64,000 bases of DNA. Source: Oceanicola sp. Its GTDB lineage: Bacteria > Pseudomonadota > Alphaproteobacteria > Rhodobacterales > Rhodobacteraceae. Made by a program: the position numbers and the translations under genes. The notes beneath the pieces are model-generated. The model saw only the letters and a list, made by a program, of their open reading frames with translations, made no database searches and was not told the DNA's origin. Positions 53,396 to 62,404 of the stretch are shown here, piece by piece (positions within the stretch are counted from its first letter, which is position 1; each line of letters begins with the position of its first letter). The DNA is taken from the NCBI GenBank assembly GCA_022447275.1, contig JAKVBK010000011.1:1-64000 (forward strand), given 5' to 3'.

Positions 53396-54780
53396 AAAAG
53401 CACCAGCGCCGCCAAACCAAGAAAGGCCAGAAACCCAACAACATCGGTGACCGTAGTCACAAACGCCCCTGAGGCCAGCGCAGGATCAACGCCGATCCTG
53501 TCCAACACGAAGGGAATTGTGATCCCCGCCAGACCTGCGATGACCATGTTGATGACCATGGCCAAAGCGATCACGGCGCCGATCTGGGCTGATCCGAACC
53601 ACAGCAGCGCAATGCCGCCCATGATCAACGCAAAGACCACCCCGTTGATCAGGCCCACCAACCCTTCGCGCCGCAAAACCCGCCAGATATTTGCCGCCGT
53701 AAGGTCTTTGGTTGCGATGGCGCGCACGGCCACTGTCAGGGATTGGGTGCCCGCATTGCCGCCCATGGAGGCGACGATTGGCATCAGCACGGCCAGCGCC
53801 ACCACTTGAGCGATGACCGCGTCAAATTCCGCTATCACCAGAGAGGCCAGGATCGCGGTGCCCAGATTGACCGCCAGCCAGGGCAGGCGTCGCCGCGTCG
53901 TATCCGCCACGCGGTCCGACAGTGAGCTTTCGTCGGAGACGCCCGCCAGACGCAGGATATCTTCTTCATGTTCATGGTCGAGCACGGCCATTGCATCGTC
54001 GATCGTAATCACGCCCACCAATCGGTCGTCCTCATCGACAACAGGCATGGAGATCAGGTGATACTGGTTGAAGGCATAGGCCACTTCACCTTCATCCTCG
54101 GTCACCCGGACGGTTCTGAAACTGTCCTCGCACAAGCTGCGCAGCGGGTGCGTGCGCGGGCTTGCGAGCACCTTGCCAAGCGTCACATAGCCCGTTGGCC
54201 GCATCCGCGGATCGACCAACACAACGTGGTAGAATTGCTCGGGCATCTCTGCCTGATCAGAGCGCATATAGTCGATGATCCGGCCCACATTCCAATGCTC
54301 AGGCGCATAGACAACCTCGCGCTGCATCAAGCGCCCAGCGGAAAACTCCGGGTAGGACAGAGCCTGCTCCACCGCAGCCCGCTCCGGGGCATCGAGGGCC
54401 GAGAGCAAGACATCGCGTTGCGCCGGTTCAAGGTCTTCGACCAGATCGACAACATCGTCACTGTCCAACTCCCGCACGGCTTCGCCCAGCACTTCGTCCG
54501 GGATTTCCTCGAACACCTCTTCGCGCAGCGAATCATCCAGCTCAGACAGCACCTCGCCATCGATTTCTTCGCCCCAGACCCGCAGCAGAGCGCGTCGCTG
54601 TTTCTCGCCCACCTGCTCCATGAGGTCTGCGATGTCGGCAGGGTGAACAGGTTCGAGAAGCCGCGCCAGCTGCGCATCATCGTCTTGCTCTACCGCCTGT
54701 AGGACGGTGTCGACGAAACTGCGGTCCAGGCTGTAGCCGCCGTCTTCTTCGCTGTCGGGCTTGCGGTCAGGTTCGGACAT
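53392..54780 (-). CDS. mgtE: Magnesium transporter MgtE
   Basis: 462 residues from ATG 54780 (GGAGG ahead). N-terminal superhelical MgtE_N domain (~35-140, very acidic), two CBS domains (APEHWNVGRIIDY, FNQYHLISMPVVDEDD) that sense magnesium, and five membrane helices with VASMGGNAGTQSLTVAVRAI, the selectivity region. It is the magnesium channel that closes when the cell is replete. The N-terminus is acidic as usual. Confidence 0.95.
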   Translation of the reverse strand: MSEPDRKPDSEEDGGYSLDRSFVDTVLQAVEQDDDAQLARLLEPVHPADIADLMEQVGEKQRRALLRVWGEEIDGEVLSELDDSLREEVFEEIPDEVLGEAVRELDSDDVVDLVEDLEPAQRDVLLSALDAPERAAVEQALSYPEFSAGRLMQREVVYAPEHWNVGRIIDYMRSDQAEMPEQFYHVVLVDPRMRPTGYVTLGKVLASPRTHPLRSLCEDSFRTVRVTEDEGEVAYAFNQYHLISMPVVDEDDRLVGVITIDDAMAVLDHEHEEDILRLAGVSDESSLSDRVADTTRRRLPWLAVNLGTAILASLVIAEFDAVIAQVVALAVLMPIVASMGGNAGTQSLTVAVRAIATKDLTAANIWRVLRREGLVGLINGVVFALIMGGIALLWFGSAQIGAVIALAMVINMVIAGLAGITIPFVLDRIGVDPALASGAFVTTVTDVVGFLAFLGLAALVLL

Positions 54781-54940
54781 GACACCTCCGCTAGGGTCGA
54801 TTGCTGCGGCGCACGCATCGGGCCCGATCCGTGCACGAAGGGGATGCGCGGTACCATAGGCCTGCGCCACGGCGGCGCAAGCATCACGCTCGGCGCAAAT
54901 AGCTCTTTCCGATCCGCTGTGCCCGTGGCAGGCAAGGGGC

Positions 54941-56245
54941 ATGACACAAGAGACTCTGCTTCTCGGCCAGGTGCTGACTTTCCAGGCCGATCCTTTTACA
55001 GCCCCAATCGCGGAGGCAGCCCATGTAGAGCGCACGGGCGGCGTTCTGCTGCGCGACGGCCGCATCGTTGCCACAGGCCCCGCAGACAGCCTGCGCGCCA
55101 CGGCCCCCATGGCACCTGTGCATGACTACGGGGACGCGCTGATCCTGCCCGGCTTCGTGGACGCTCATGCCCACTACCCCCAGACCGGCATTATCGCCAG
55201 TTGGGGCAAGCGGCTGATCGACTGGCTCAATGGCTACACCTTTCCCGCCGAGATGGCCTTCGGCGATGCGGCCCATGCCAATGACATCGCAGGCCGGTAT
55301 CTCGATCTGGTGCTGGATCATGGCACCACCAGCATTTGCAGCTATTGTACCATCCACCCCAGTTCGGTTGAGGCGTATTTCACAGCCGCCGCCACCCGCG
55401 GGATGGCCGTCGCCGGTGGGCTTACCGCCATGGACCGGAACGCCCCGGACGGGCTGCGCGATACGGCCCAGACCGCCTATGACAATTCTGCGGCGCTGAT
55501 CGCCGCATGGCATGGCAAGGGCCGCGCCACCTACGCAATCACACCCCGTTTCACGCCCACCTCGACGCCGGAGCAGTTGGAGGCCCTTGGCGCCCTGTGG
55601 CAGGCCAATCCTGAGTGCCTGATGCAAACCCATCTCTCCGAGCAGGAGGATGAGGTCGCCTGGGTGCAAACGCTCGAACCATGGGCGCGCGACTACCTGG
55701 ACACCTATGAACGCTATGGCCTGCTTGGGCCCGGTGCTCTGTTTGGCCATGCGATCTGGCTGACAGCGCGCGAACGGGCCCGTCTGGCGGAAACCGGTTC
55801 GGCGCTTGTCCATTGCCCCACATCGAACACGTTTATCGGCTCTGGCCTGTTCGACATGGCCGCACGGCGCGCCGATGGCATCGCGGTGGGCTTGGCCACG
55901 GATACCGGCGGCGGCTCCAGCTTTTCCATGCTGCGCACCATGGCGGCAGCCTATGAGATCGGGCAGCTGCGGGGCACGGCCCTGCATCCGGGCCAGTTGC
56001 TCTGGCTGGCCACCACCGGCTCGGCCCAAGTGATGCGGATGGCCGATCGGATTGGCACGCTTGCCCCGGGCAGCGACGCCGATTTGACCGTGCTGAACTT
56101 GGCTTCCACACCCGCAATTGCACAGCGCGCAGCCCGCGCTGACGCATTCTGGGAAGCCGTTTTCCCGACCATCATGATGGGCGATGATCGCGCGGTCGAA
56201 GCGGTCTGGGTGGGTGGCAAGCCCCTGCGCGGGGCCGCCGCCTGA
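54941..56245 (+). CDS. guaD: Guanine deaminase
   Basis: 434 residues, amidohydrolase superfamily. PGFVDAHAHYPQTG holds the metal HxH, with MQTHLSEQEDEV, GHAIWLT and LATDTGGGSSFSML the remaining zinc ligands and substrate positions of guanine deaminase, which makes xanthine. AAGGGGC lies ahead of ATG 54941. It is divergent from mgtE. No xanthine dehydrogenase genes are in view, although such clusters often carry them nearby. Confidence 0.92.
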   Translation: MTQETLLLGQVLTFQADPFTAPIAEAAHVERTGGVLLRDGRIVATGPADSLRATAPMAPVHDYGDALILPGFVDAHAHYPQTGIIASWGKRLIDWLNGYTFPAEMAFGDAAHANDIAGRYLDLVLDHGTTSICSYCTIHPSSVEAYFTAAATRGMAVAGGLTAMDRNAPDGLRDTAQTAYDNSAALIAAWHGKGRATYAITPRFTPTSTPEQLEALGALWQANPECLMQTHLSEQEDEVAWVQTLEPWARDYLDTYERYGLLGPGALFGHAIWLTARERARLAETGSALVHCPTSNTFIGSGLFDMAARRADGIAVGLATDTGGGSSFSMLRTMAAAYEIGQLRGTALHPGQLLWLATTGSAQVMRMADRIGTLAPGSDADLTVLNLASTPAIAQRAARADAFWEAVFPTIMMGDDRAVEAVWVGGKPLRGAAA

Positions 56246-56318
56246 GAGGGGAAGGTGGCCCCAACGCGGCGATGTCTTGCCCTTGGGGCCCACCGCAAAG
56301 GTGCCAAACGCCCGGCCG

Positions 56319-56912
56319 CTAGCTGTGCAAATCGGGGATGACATCCAATATGCTCACCCCCTGCATGTCTTCTTTTTTGAAGCGGTTGGCCGTCAGGAGT
56401 TGGGCATAGCCATGCACGAGGCTCCAAACGAACATCTGTTGCTTTGCGTCAACCTTTGCGCCCTCTCCCTCGAAACGACCAAACTCTTTCGAGATATCCG
56501 CGAGAATCACGAAGCAGGCGCCCACGTTGCGCAGCAAGTCAGGATCGCTGGCCGAGACCCTGTCGCGTGAAAACATCAACTCGTAGAGCGCCGGATTGTC
56601 CTGCGCAAAGGCCACATAACCCAAAAGAGCGGCTTGTCTGCGCGCCGCCCGGTCGGCGGCATCGCTGACCCCTCTGCCCATGTAGGCGTGGAGTTCACCA
56701 TAGCCTTGGGTAGCCAAGGCCGTCAGCAGCGCAGCCTTGTTTGCAAAGTGGTTTTGCGGCGCGGTTGCACTGACACCGACAGCCTCTGCGCATTTGCGCA
56801 AGGACAGGTTGCTATGCCCCTCAGTCTCGAGCAGTCGCCGGGCCGCGTCGAGCAAGGCCTGTTTGAGATTGCCATGATGATAGGGCTTCGGGTCTTTGGT
56901 CTCTGACTTCAT
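56319..56912 (-). CDS. TetR family regulator
   Basis: 197 residues from ATG 56912. N-terminal HTH (~15-60): HHGNLKQALLDAARRLLE, LSLRKCAEAVGVSATAPQNHF. The rest is a TetR_C ligand domain (AALLGYVAFAQDNPALYELMF). It lies divergent from the alpha/beta hydrolase gene, and a 28-bp palindrome lies between them, so it probably represses the hydrolase gene and perhaps itself. Ligand unknown. Confidence 0.9.
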   Translation of the reverse strand: MKSETKDPKPYHHGNLKQALLDAARRLLETEGHSNLSLRKCAEAVGVSATAPQNHFANKAALLTALATQGYGELHAYMGRGVSDAADRAARRQAALLGYVAFAQDNPALYELMFSRDRVSASDPDLLRNVGACFVILADISKEFGRFEGEGAKVDAKQQMFVWSLVHGYAQLLTANRFKKEDMQGVSILDVIPDLHS

Positions 56913-56964
56913 GTGTGCAGCGTAAACATTTTCTTGACTCCCCCACAAGCGCGCAATTACAGAT

Positions 56965-56992
56965 ATGTACAATGTAAATATGCACTGCACAT
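56965..56992. promoter_or_regulatory. 28-bp operator-like palindrome between tetR and the hydrolase
   Basis: Half-sites ATGTACAATGTA and TGCACTGCACAT separated by AATA; 20 of 28 positions are symmetrical. It lies 18 bases before the hydrolase ATG, just ahead of its GAGGGG ribosome site, and a TTGACT that could be a -35 box is at 56934-56939. Binding by the adjacent TetR protein is inferred. Confidence 0.65.
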
Positions 56993-57010
56993 TTAGAGGG
57001 GTCACCTACG

Positions 57011-58039
57011 ATGGGAAAGATTTTGATCTATGCATTGATTGCGTGCGTCGGGCTTGTGATCTTGGCGGCAGCGTTCTGGTTCACCAATCCGTTGGGGTTG
57101 CGGGACAAAGCCCTTGCCAACCAGATCGTAAAAATGAGGGTTGCGCCGAAACGCCTTGGCAATCCCAAAAACCCGAGCGACTACGGGATGAGCTATCGCG
57201 ATGTCGATATCGTCACGCAGGACAATGTGCGCCTCAGCGCCTGGGAAATTCCTGCTTCTGCCCCCTCGGACAGAACGGTGATCCTCAACCACCCGCTGAC
57301 CACAACGCGCTATGGCTCGGATGAGGGCCTTGACGGTGTGTCAGCCGAGTTTTTGCCCATGGTCAAACACATCCACGATGCCGGGTACAATGTGGTGATG
57401 TATGACCACCGGGGCCAGGGGGACAGCGACGGCGGATTGGGGCGCACTGCAAAGGGGATTGAGACGCCCGTGGGCGCCGGCGTGACCGAATGGCAGGACG
57501 TTGTCGCATCGCTGGAATACGTGCTCGCGCATCCGCAATGGGGGGATGATGAGATTGTGTTCATGTCCCAATGCATGGGCGCGAACGCCACCTTTCTGGC
57601 ATGGAAGAACGCGCCCGAACTGTTCGCCAACCCGCAGATCAAGGCGCTGGTGGCGAACCAGCCAACCCTTTCCTACAATATGACGGATCGGTTCATCCGG
57701 GCCAAAACAGGGATCGATCTGGTGGATCGCGTCTTGCAGACCCAGCGCGAAAAGTACGGGTTTGGCTTTGCAGATGCGTTGGACACCGTGCCAAGCGTTT
57801 CCGTCCCGATCCTGTTCGCACAGGTTGAAAAAGACCAATACACGTTCAATCCCGAAACCGGGCAGAACGACATTCAGGAGATCATCGACGCCGCGACCAG
57901 CGAAAACGAGATCATCTGGATTGGGCCGGATCACCCAAACGGTTTTGGCACGGCCATGCGCTTTGATGGCTACCAGTATTTCAACCAACATCCCGAACAA
58001 TTGCTGGACTTCATGTCGAGACAGTTCAGCGACGTTTAA
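57011..58039 (+). CDS. Membrane-anchored alpha/beta hydrolase with a Cys nucleophile position
   Basis: 342 residues. One N-terminal membrane helix (ILIYALIACVGLVILAAAF), then an alpha/beta hydrolase core: oxyanion NHPLTTT, YDHRGQGDSDGG, the nucleophile elbow SQCMGA with C188 where serine is usual, D275 in VEKDQY and H308 in GPDHPNG as likely acid and base. Cys nucleophiles are known in dienelactone hydrolases. TetR-regulated; the substrate could be a xenobiotic ester or lactone. GAGGGG lies ahead of ATG 57011. Confidence 0.85.
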   Translation: MGKILIYALIACVGLVILAAAFWFTNPLGLRDKALANQIVKMRVAPKRLGNPKNPSDYGMSYRDVDIVTQDNVRLSAWEIPASAPSDRTVILNHPLTTTRYGSDEGLDGVSAEFLPMVKHIHDAGYNVVMYDHRGQGDSDGGLGRTAKGIETPVGAGVTEWQDVVASLEYVLAHPQWGDDEIVFMSQCMGANATFLAWKNAPELFANPQIKALVANQPTLSYNMTDRFIRAKTGIDLVDRVLQTQREKYGFGFADALDTVPSVSVPILFAQVEKDQYTFNPETGQNDIQEIIDAATSENEIIWIGPDHPNGFGTAMRFDGYQYFNQHPEQLLDFMSRQFSDV

Positions 58040-58067
58040 AGACACAAGCCCAAGTGGCAAAAATACG

Positions 58068-58110
58068 AAGCAGACCTTCAGGCAGCCGTTCTGAGGGTCT
58101 GCTTTCTTTT
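58068..58110 (+). terminator. Terminator after the alpha/beta hydrolase gene
   Basis: 14-bp stem AAGCAGACCTTCAG / CTGAGGGTCTGCTT (58068-58081 and 58091-58104, one G-U pair), 9-base loop, then TCTTTT. Confidence 0.9.
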
Positions 58111-58274
58111 GGCCGCTCGCGGAACAAATCCGCGCCGCTCTGCCATATCAACAGACCGTCTGCCGTCGCAGCCCTAGCGGACTCACAGTGCCGCGGACGG
58201 TTTGCGAATTCCGCCCCAACTGGGGCCGCTTCGTCCTTCTGATCAAAGCGTTCTGTGCAACCCGCCGCCGATCG

Positions 58275-59618
58275 TTAGTCCCCATTGGCAAGTCGCAGGG
58301 CGCAGTCCCGCGCCTTGGCCGCAATTGCCGTGACATCGGCTGTCACCAAATGCCCATCCACGACGATCTTGCGCCCCTCTACAAAGAGGTGCTTCACCCG
58401 CGTCGGCCCCGCCAGCAAAAGCGCACCCGGATCCCAATTTCCGGCCGCTTCGAGCGTATGCATGTCCCAGATGGCCACATCTGCGCGCCGGCCCTGCTCC
58501 AACACCCCGCAATCGTTGCGGCCAAGCACTTCGGCCCCGCCACGGGTGGCAATGCGCAGGGCTTCCCTTGGGCTCATCGTGTCGGCACCGCCACGCACCC
58601 GCGCCATAAGCATCGCTTGGCGCGCCTCGGCGACAAGGCTGCCCGCGTCATTTGAGGCAGATCCATCCACACCCAGCCCCACGGGCACATTCGCATCCCG
58701 CATCTGGCGCAGTGGCGCGATACCGGAACCAAGACGACAGTTCGAACAGGGGCAATGGGCCACCCCGGTTTGTGTGCGCGCGAACAGGGCAATTTCCTCT
58801 GTTTCGAGCTTTACACAATGGGCATGCCAGACGTCGTCGCCCGTCCAACCCAGATCTTCGGCATATTGGCCCGGGCTACAGCCAAACATCTGCTGGGAAT
58901 AGGCCACATCCTCGTCGTTCTCAGCCAGATGGGTGTGCAGCCGCACCCCTTTCTCCCGGGCCAGCACGGCCGTATCCCGCATCAATTCTCGCGAGACGGA
59001 AAAAGGCGAACAAGGCGCCAAGCCAACCCGCACCATCGCGCCGGGCGCAGGATCGTGGAAGGCATCCACCACGCGGATCATGTCTTCCAGAATGTCCGCC
59101 TCTCGCTCAACGAGGCTGTCCGGTGGCAATCCCCCGTCGCTTTCGCCGATCGACATGGCCCCGCGGGTTGGGTGAAACCGCAGACCAATGTCCTGCGCGG
59201 CCGCAATTGTATCGTCAAGCCGGGTGCCATTGGGAAACAGGTACAGGTGATCTGACGACATGGAACAGCCTGACAGCGCCAATTCCGCCAAAGCCAAATG
59301 GGTGGCGACAGCCATATCCTGCGGGCCCATGCGCGCCCAAATCGGGTAAAGCGCCTGCAACCAACCAAAGAGCAAAGCGTCCTGCCCTGCCGGCACCGCA
59401 CGGGTCAGGCTTTGGTACATGTGGTGATGTGTGTTCACGAGCCCGGGCGTGACAAGGCACCCCGTGGCCTCCACAATTTCCGCATCGCCGGGCGGCAGAC
59501 CGTGCCCAAGCTCGACCACCTGCCCATCCCGAAGGCGCAGGTCGGCATTTTGCAGTTCGCGTCCGCCATCATCCATGGTCAGGATAGAAGCGGCGTTGCG
59601 GATCAGGATATGACGCAT
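58275..59618 (-). CDS. 8-oxoguanine deaminase (amidohydrolase)
   Basis: 447 residues from ATG 59618 (GAAAGG ahead). Metal motif PGLVNTHHHMYQSLTRAVPA, then GWLQALYPIWARMGPQDM, THLAENDEDV, HCVKLE and GLGVDGSASND. This pattern is shared by 8-oxoguanine deaminases and hydroxyatrazine ethylaminohydrolases (AtzB relatives); the first is the more usual role in ordinary genomes. It converts 8-oxoguanine to urate, which helps clear oxidised purine. It lies in a pair with hisN (37-base gap). Confidence 0.88.
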   Translation of the reverse strand: MRHILIRNAASILTMDDGGRELQNADLRLRDGQVVELGHGLPPGDAEIVEATGCLVTPGLVNTHHHMYQSLTRAVPAGQDALLFGWLQALYPIWARMGPQDMAVATHLALAELALSGCSMSSDHLYLFPNGTRLDDTIAAAQDIGLRFHPTRGAMSIGESDGGLPPDSLVEREADILEDMIRVVDAFHDPAPGAMVRVGLAPCSPFSVSRELMRDTAVLAREKGVRLHTHLAENDEDVAYSQQMFGCSPGQYAEDLGWTGDDVWHAHCVKLETEEIALFARTQTGVAHCPCSNCRLGSGIAPLRQMRDANVPVGLGVDGSASNDAGSLVAEARQAMLMARVRGGADTMSPREALRIATRGGAEVLGRNDCGVLEQGRRADVAIWDMHTLEAAGNWDPGALLLAGPTRVKHLFVEGRKIVVDGHLVTADVTAIAAKARDCALRLANGD

Positions 59619-59655
59619 CAGAGGGGCCTTTCGTTCAATCGGCGCGGGGCTGCTG

Positions 59656-60450
59656 TCACCCTTGCCCAGCCAGAAGGGCCAGCGCGGCGGCGTGCAAAGC
59701 GGGCGTGGCGGCGGCGATGACTTGTCCGCCCTCATGGGCCGGGCCGCCCTGCCAATCCGTGACGATGCCGCCGGCCCCGGCCACCACAGCTGCCGGTCCG
59801 CAGATATCATAGGCATGCAGCCCCGCCTCGATCACAAGATCGATCTGGCCAAGGGCCAGCAGACCATAGGCATAGCAATCCAGCCCATAGCGCGTCAGGC
59901 GGCAGGCCCCCGCCACACGGTGAAACGCAGCGCCCTCCTCAACGGTGCCAACCTCAGGAAACGTGGTGAAAAGTGTGGCGTCTTGCAGATGCGTTGTGCC
60001 CCTGGTCGCCAGCGGGCGTGTGCCCATTGGGCCGTCAAATCGGGCCAAATCAGGCCCGCAGATCCAGCGTTCGCGCGTGTAGGGCTGGTCAATCACGCCC
60101 AGAATTGGGCCGTTTGCATCCGTCACGCCGATCAATACGCCCCAGCTTGCAGCCCCCGAAATGAAGGCCCGTGTCCCGTCGATTGGATCCAACACCCAGG
60201 TGAGCCCGCTGGTTCCCTCGGTGGCGCCAAACTCTTCGCCCAGGATTGCGTCCTCAGGGCGCTGTTCCTTGAGGACTGCCCGCATGGCCTTCTCTGCCGC
60301 GCGGTCGGCCTCTGTGACGGGATCAAAACCGGTCTGGTCTTTGTTCGTTGCCGCAATGTCCGTGCGAAACCAGGGCAGGATCGCGGCACCGGCGGCATCA
60401 GCCATGTCTTGGGCGGTTTCTACGATCCCGGCACGAGAGTAATCAGGCAT
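59656..60450 (-). CDS. hisN: Inositol monophosphatase-family histidinol-phosphatase
   Basis: 264 residues. Metal-binding motifs of the family: GEEFGA (E-E), LDPIDGTRAF (DPIDGT), and YDICGPAAVVAGAGG near the C-terminus. The HisN subgroup in Alphaproteobacteria dephosphorylates histidinol phosphate; inositol phosphates or PAP cannot be ruled out from sequence alone. Probably co-transcribed with the deaminase downstream. ATG at 60450. Confidence 0.85.
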   Translation of the reverse strand: MPDYSRAGIVETAQDMADAAGAAILPWFRTDIAATNKDQTGFDPVTEADRAAEKAMRAVLKEQRPEDAILGEEFGATEGTSGLTWVLDPIDGTRAFISGAASWGVLIGVTDANGPILGVIDQPYTRERWICGPDLARFDGPMGTRPLATRGTTHLQDATLFTTFPEVGTVEEGAAFHRVAGACRLTRYGLDCYAYGLLALGQIDLVIEAGLHAYDICGPAAVVAGAGGIVTDWQGGPAHEGGQVIAAATPALHAAALALLAGQG

Positions 60451-60625
60451 AGGCGCTCCTTTAGACGGGTACGTGATCCGACCCGGACCGCGTTACGGCA
60501 AGATGCCCCTGTGATAGACCACCCGTGATGGGCACGGAAGGCCCGGGTATCAATGGTCTGCTGCAATCAGCCTGATCGGATGCAATGCCTTGACGCGATC
60601 TGAGCGCGACAGCTGTTCAAAAGGA

Positions 60626-60649
60626 AAAGGGCGCCCGAAAGCGCCCTTT
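60626..60649 (-). terminator. Terminator of the XRE regulator gene
   Basis: 9-bp perfect stem AAAGGGCGC / GCGCCCTTT with a 6-base loop; on the minus strand it runs into TTCCTTTTG. It lies 48 bases after the stop of the regulator gene. Confidence 0.85.
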
Positions 60650-60697
60650 CATAAAATCTAGGCCGTCCTTCCCATCAAGGCACGGCGGCGGCCTTGT

Positions 60698-61069
60698 TCA
60701 GGCCGCGTCGTCGCTCAGCACGCGCGCCAGATCGAACAAGCGCCGACGCTGGTTCTCCGGGATCGCGTAATATGAGCGGACAAGCTCAAGCGCTTCTTTG
60801 TCGGAGAGGATGTCCCCTTGCAGAACACCGTCCTGCAACACCCCCCCGTCCTCATCGAGACCCTCGAAAAAGAAACTTACCGGCACGGTGAGCGCCTCGG
60901 CGATGTCCCACAGGCGCGATGCGCTGACGCGGTTCATACCGGTTTCATATTTCTGGATCTGCTGGAATTTAATCCCCACCCGATCGGCGAGCTGCTGTTG
61001 CGTCATGCCGACCATCCACCGCCGGTGGCGGACCCGTTTGCCCACATGTTCATCAACTGGATGGCTCAT
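60698..61069 (-). CDS. XRE regulator, PraR-like
   Basis: 123 residues. HTH_3 domain at ~10-65 (HVGKRVRHRRWMVGMTQQQL, GIKFQQIQKYETGMNRVSAS) followed by the helical tail with ALTVPVSFFFEGL, then a C-terminal helix (LELVRSYYAIPENQRRRLF). The FFFEGL part is typical of the PraR/SinR-like group in Alphaproteobacteria, which control biofilm, motility or nodulation. GGAGAG lies ahead of ATG 61069. Target genes are not in the window. Confidence 0.9.
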   Translation of the reverse strand: MSHPVDEHVGKRVRHRRWMVGMTQQQLADRVGIKFQQIQKYETGMNRVSASRLWDIAEALTVPVSFFFEGLDEDGGVLQDGVLQGDILSDKEALELVRSYYAIPENQRRRLFDLARVLSDDAA

Positions 61070-61429
61070 TTTTTACTCTCCGAGTTTTTCCCCTGCACGC
61101 TACAAAAATACAGGCCATACACGCTTGAGGCGAGCCAATTCAAAAGGATAGACCCTAACCTATTGAGCCGCATGCTTATTTTTCGCTTGCATGTGATCTC
61201 ATGCTTCGAAAGTCGTGCGAGAATGCTCAAAAAAGGGTTCATTCGCCTGTTAGGATATCCTTAAAATCTTTGCAAAATGCGAATAATCGGTGATTTTTGC
61301 GGCTCCGCCTTCAGGGTTCCGGAGGGGCAGCCTCGCCAAAGAGTTGCAAATCGACTACGGCAGTATGGCAGCAACGCCCCGCGCGCGGGGACGGCTATAC
61401 CGGGACACACAGCAGGAGGAGCCCCGCCC
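61070..61429. other. Intergenic region between the PraR-like and quinone oxidoreductase genes
   Basis: 360 bases, A+T-rich towards the regulator. The divergent promoters of both genes must be here. I see no hairpin of note, no tRNA and no convincing frame; the long in-frame extension of the oxidoreductase gene lacks family features. Confidence 0.5.
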
Positions 61430-62404
61430 ATGAAGGCCTATCAAATGACCCAAGCAGGACAACCGCCGGCTGTATGCGATATCCCGGTGCCAGAGCCTGC
61501 AGCCGGGCAGGTGCAAATCCGGATTGGCGCTTGCGGGTTGAACTTTGCAGACCTTTTGATGGCCAAGGGCACATATCAGGAAACCCCGCCTGTTCCGTTT
61601 ACGCTGGGCTTGGAACTGGCGGGCACCGTCACGGCCTTGGGCGCGGGCGTGTCCGCCCCTGCGGTCGGAACGCGCGTCTCAGTTTTTGCCGGTCAGGGTG
61701 GCTTGGCCGAGTACGGCGTCTTTGATGCCCGGATGTGCACGGTTTTGCCCGATGACATGCCCTTTACAGAAGCTGCCGCCTTCCAAGTGGCCTATGGCAC
61801 ATCCCATCTTGCCCTAGAGCACCGAGCCCATCTTCAGCCCGGGGAAACCCTCGTCGTGACCGGGGCTGCTGGGGGCGTCGGGCTGACGGCTGTGGAAATC
61901 GGCAAACTCATGGGGGCCACTGTCATTGCTATTGCCCGCGGGGCCAGCAAGCTGGAAGTGGCCCGCCAAGCCGGGGCCGACCACCTGATCGATGCGGAAA
62001 GCGATGATATTCTCGGGCAGCTCAAAGCCCTGGGCGGGGTCGATGTGGTGTATGACGCGGTCGGCGGCGATCTGTTCAAAGCCTGTTTCCGCGCCTGCAA
62101 GCCTGAAGCCCGCATGCTTGTCATCGGCTTTGCAGGGGGCGGCGTGCCCGAGATCAAGGCCAACCACTTGCTGGTGAAGAATATCTCGGTCATCGGCCAC
62201 TACTGGGGTGGCTATCTCAAGTTCGCGCCGCAGATTCTGACAGGCTCTCAGGCCACCCTGCTCGATTGGTACCGGGAGGGGAAACTCAAGCCTCATGTCA
62301 GCCACGCTTTGCCACTGGAACAAAGCGGCGATGCGATGGAGCTTATCCGGACGCGGAAATCGACGGGTAAGGTTGTCGTGAAGATGCCTGGCTCGGAAGC
62401 TTGA
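61430..62404 (+). CDS. NADPH:quinone oxidoreductase family (zeta-crystallin-like)
   Basis: 324 residues from ATG 61430, after AGGAGGAG. GroES-like N-terminal domain without catalytic zinc ligands (GLNFADLLMAKGTY, GLELAGTVTALGAGV), NADPH site VVTGAAGGVGLTAVEIGKLMG, then DVVYDAVGGD. It reduces quinones or enones with NADPH. The last 62 bases overlap the end of the convergent LysR gene. Confidence 0.93.
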   Translation: MKAYQMTQAGQPPAVCDIPVPEPAAGQVQIRIGACGLNFADLLMAKGTYQETPPVPFTLGLELAGTVTALGAGVSAPAVGTRVSVFAGQGGLAEYGVFDARMCTVLPDDMPFTEAAAFQVAYGTSHLALEHRAHLQPGETLVVTGAAGGVGLTAVEIGKLMGATVIAIARGASKLEVARQAGADHLIDAESDDILGQLKALGGVDVVYDAVGGDLFKACFRACKPEARMLVIGFAGGGVPEIKANHLLVKNISVIGHYWGGYLKFAPQILTGSQATLLDWYREGKLKPHVSHALPLEQSGDAMELIRTRKSTGKVVVKMPGSEA

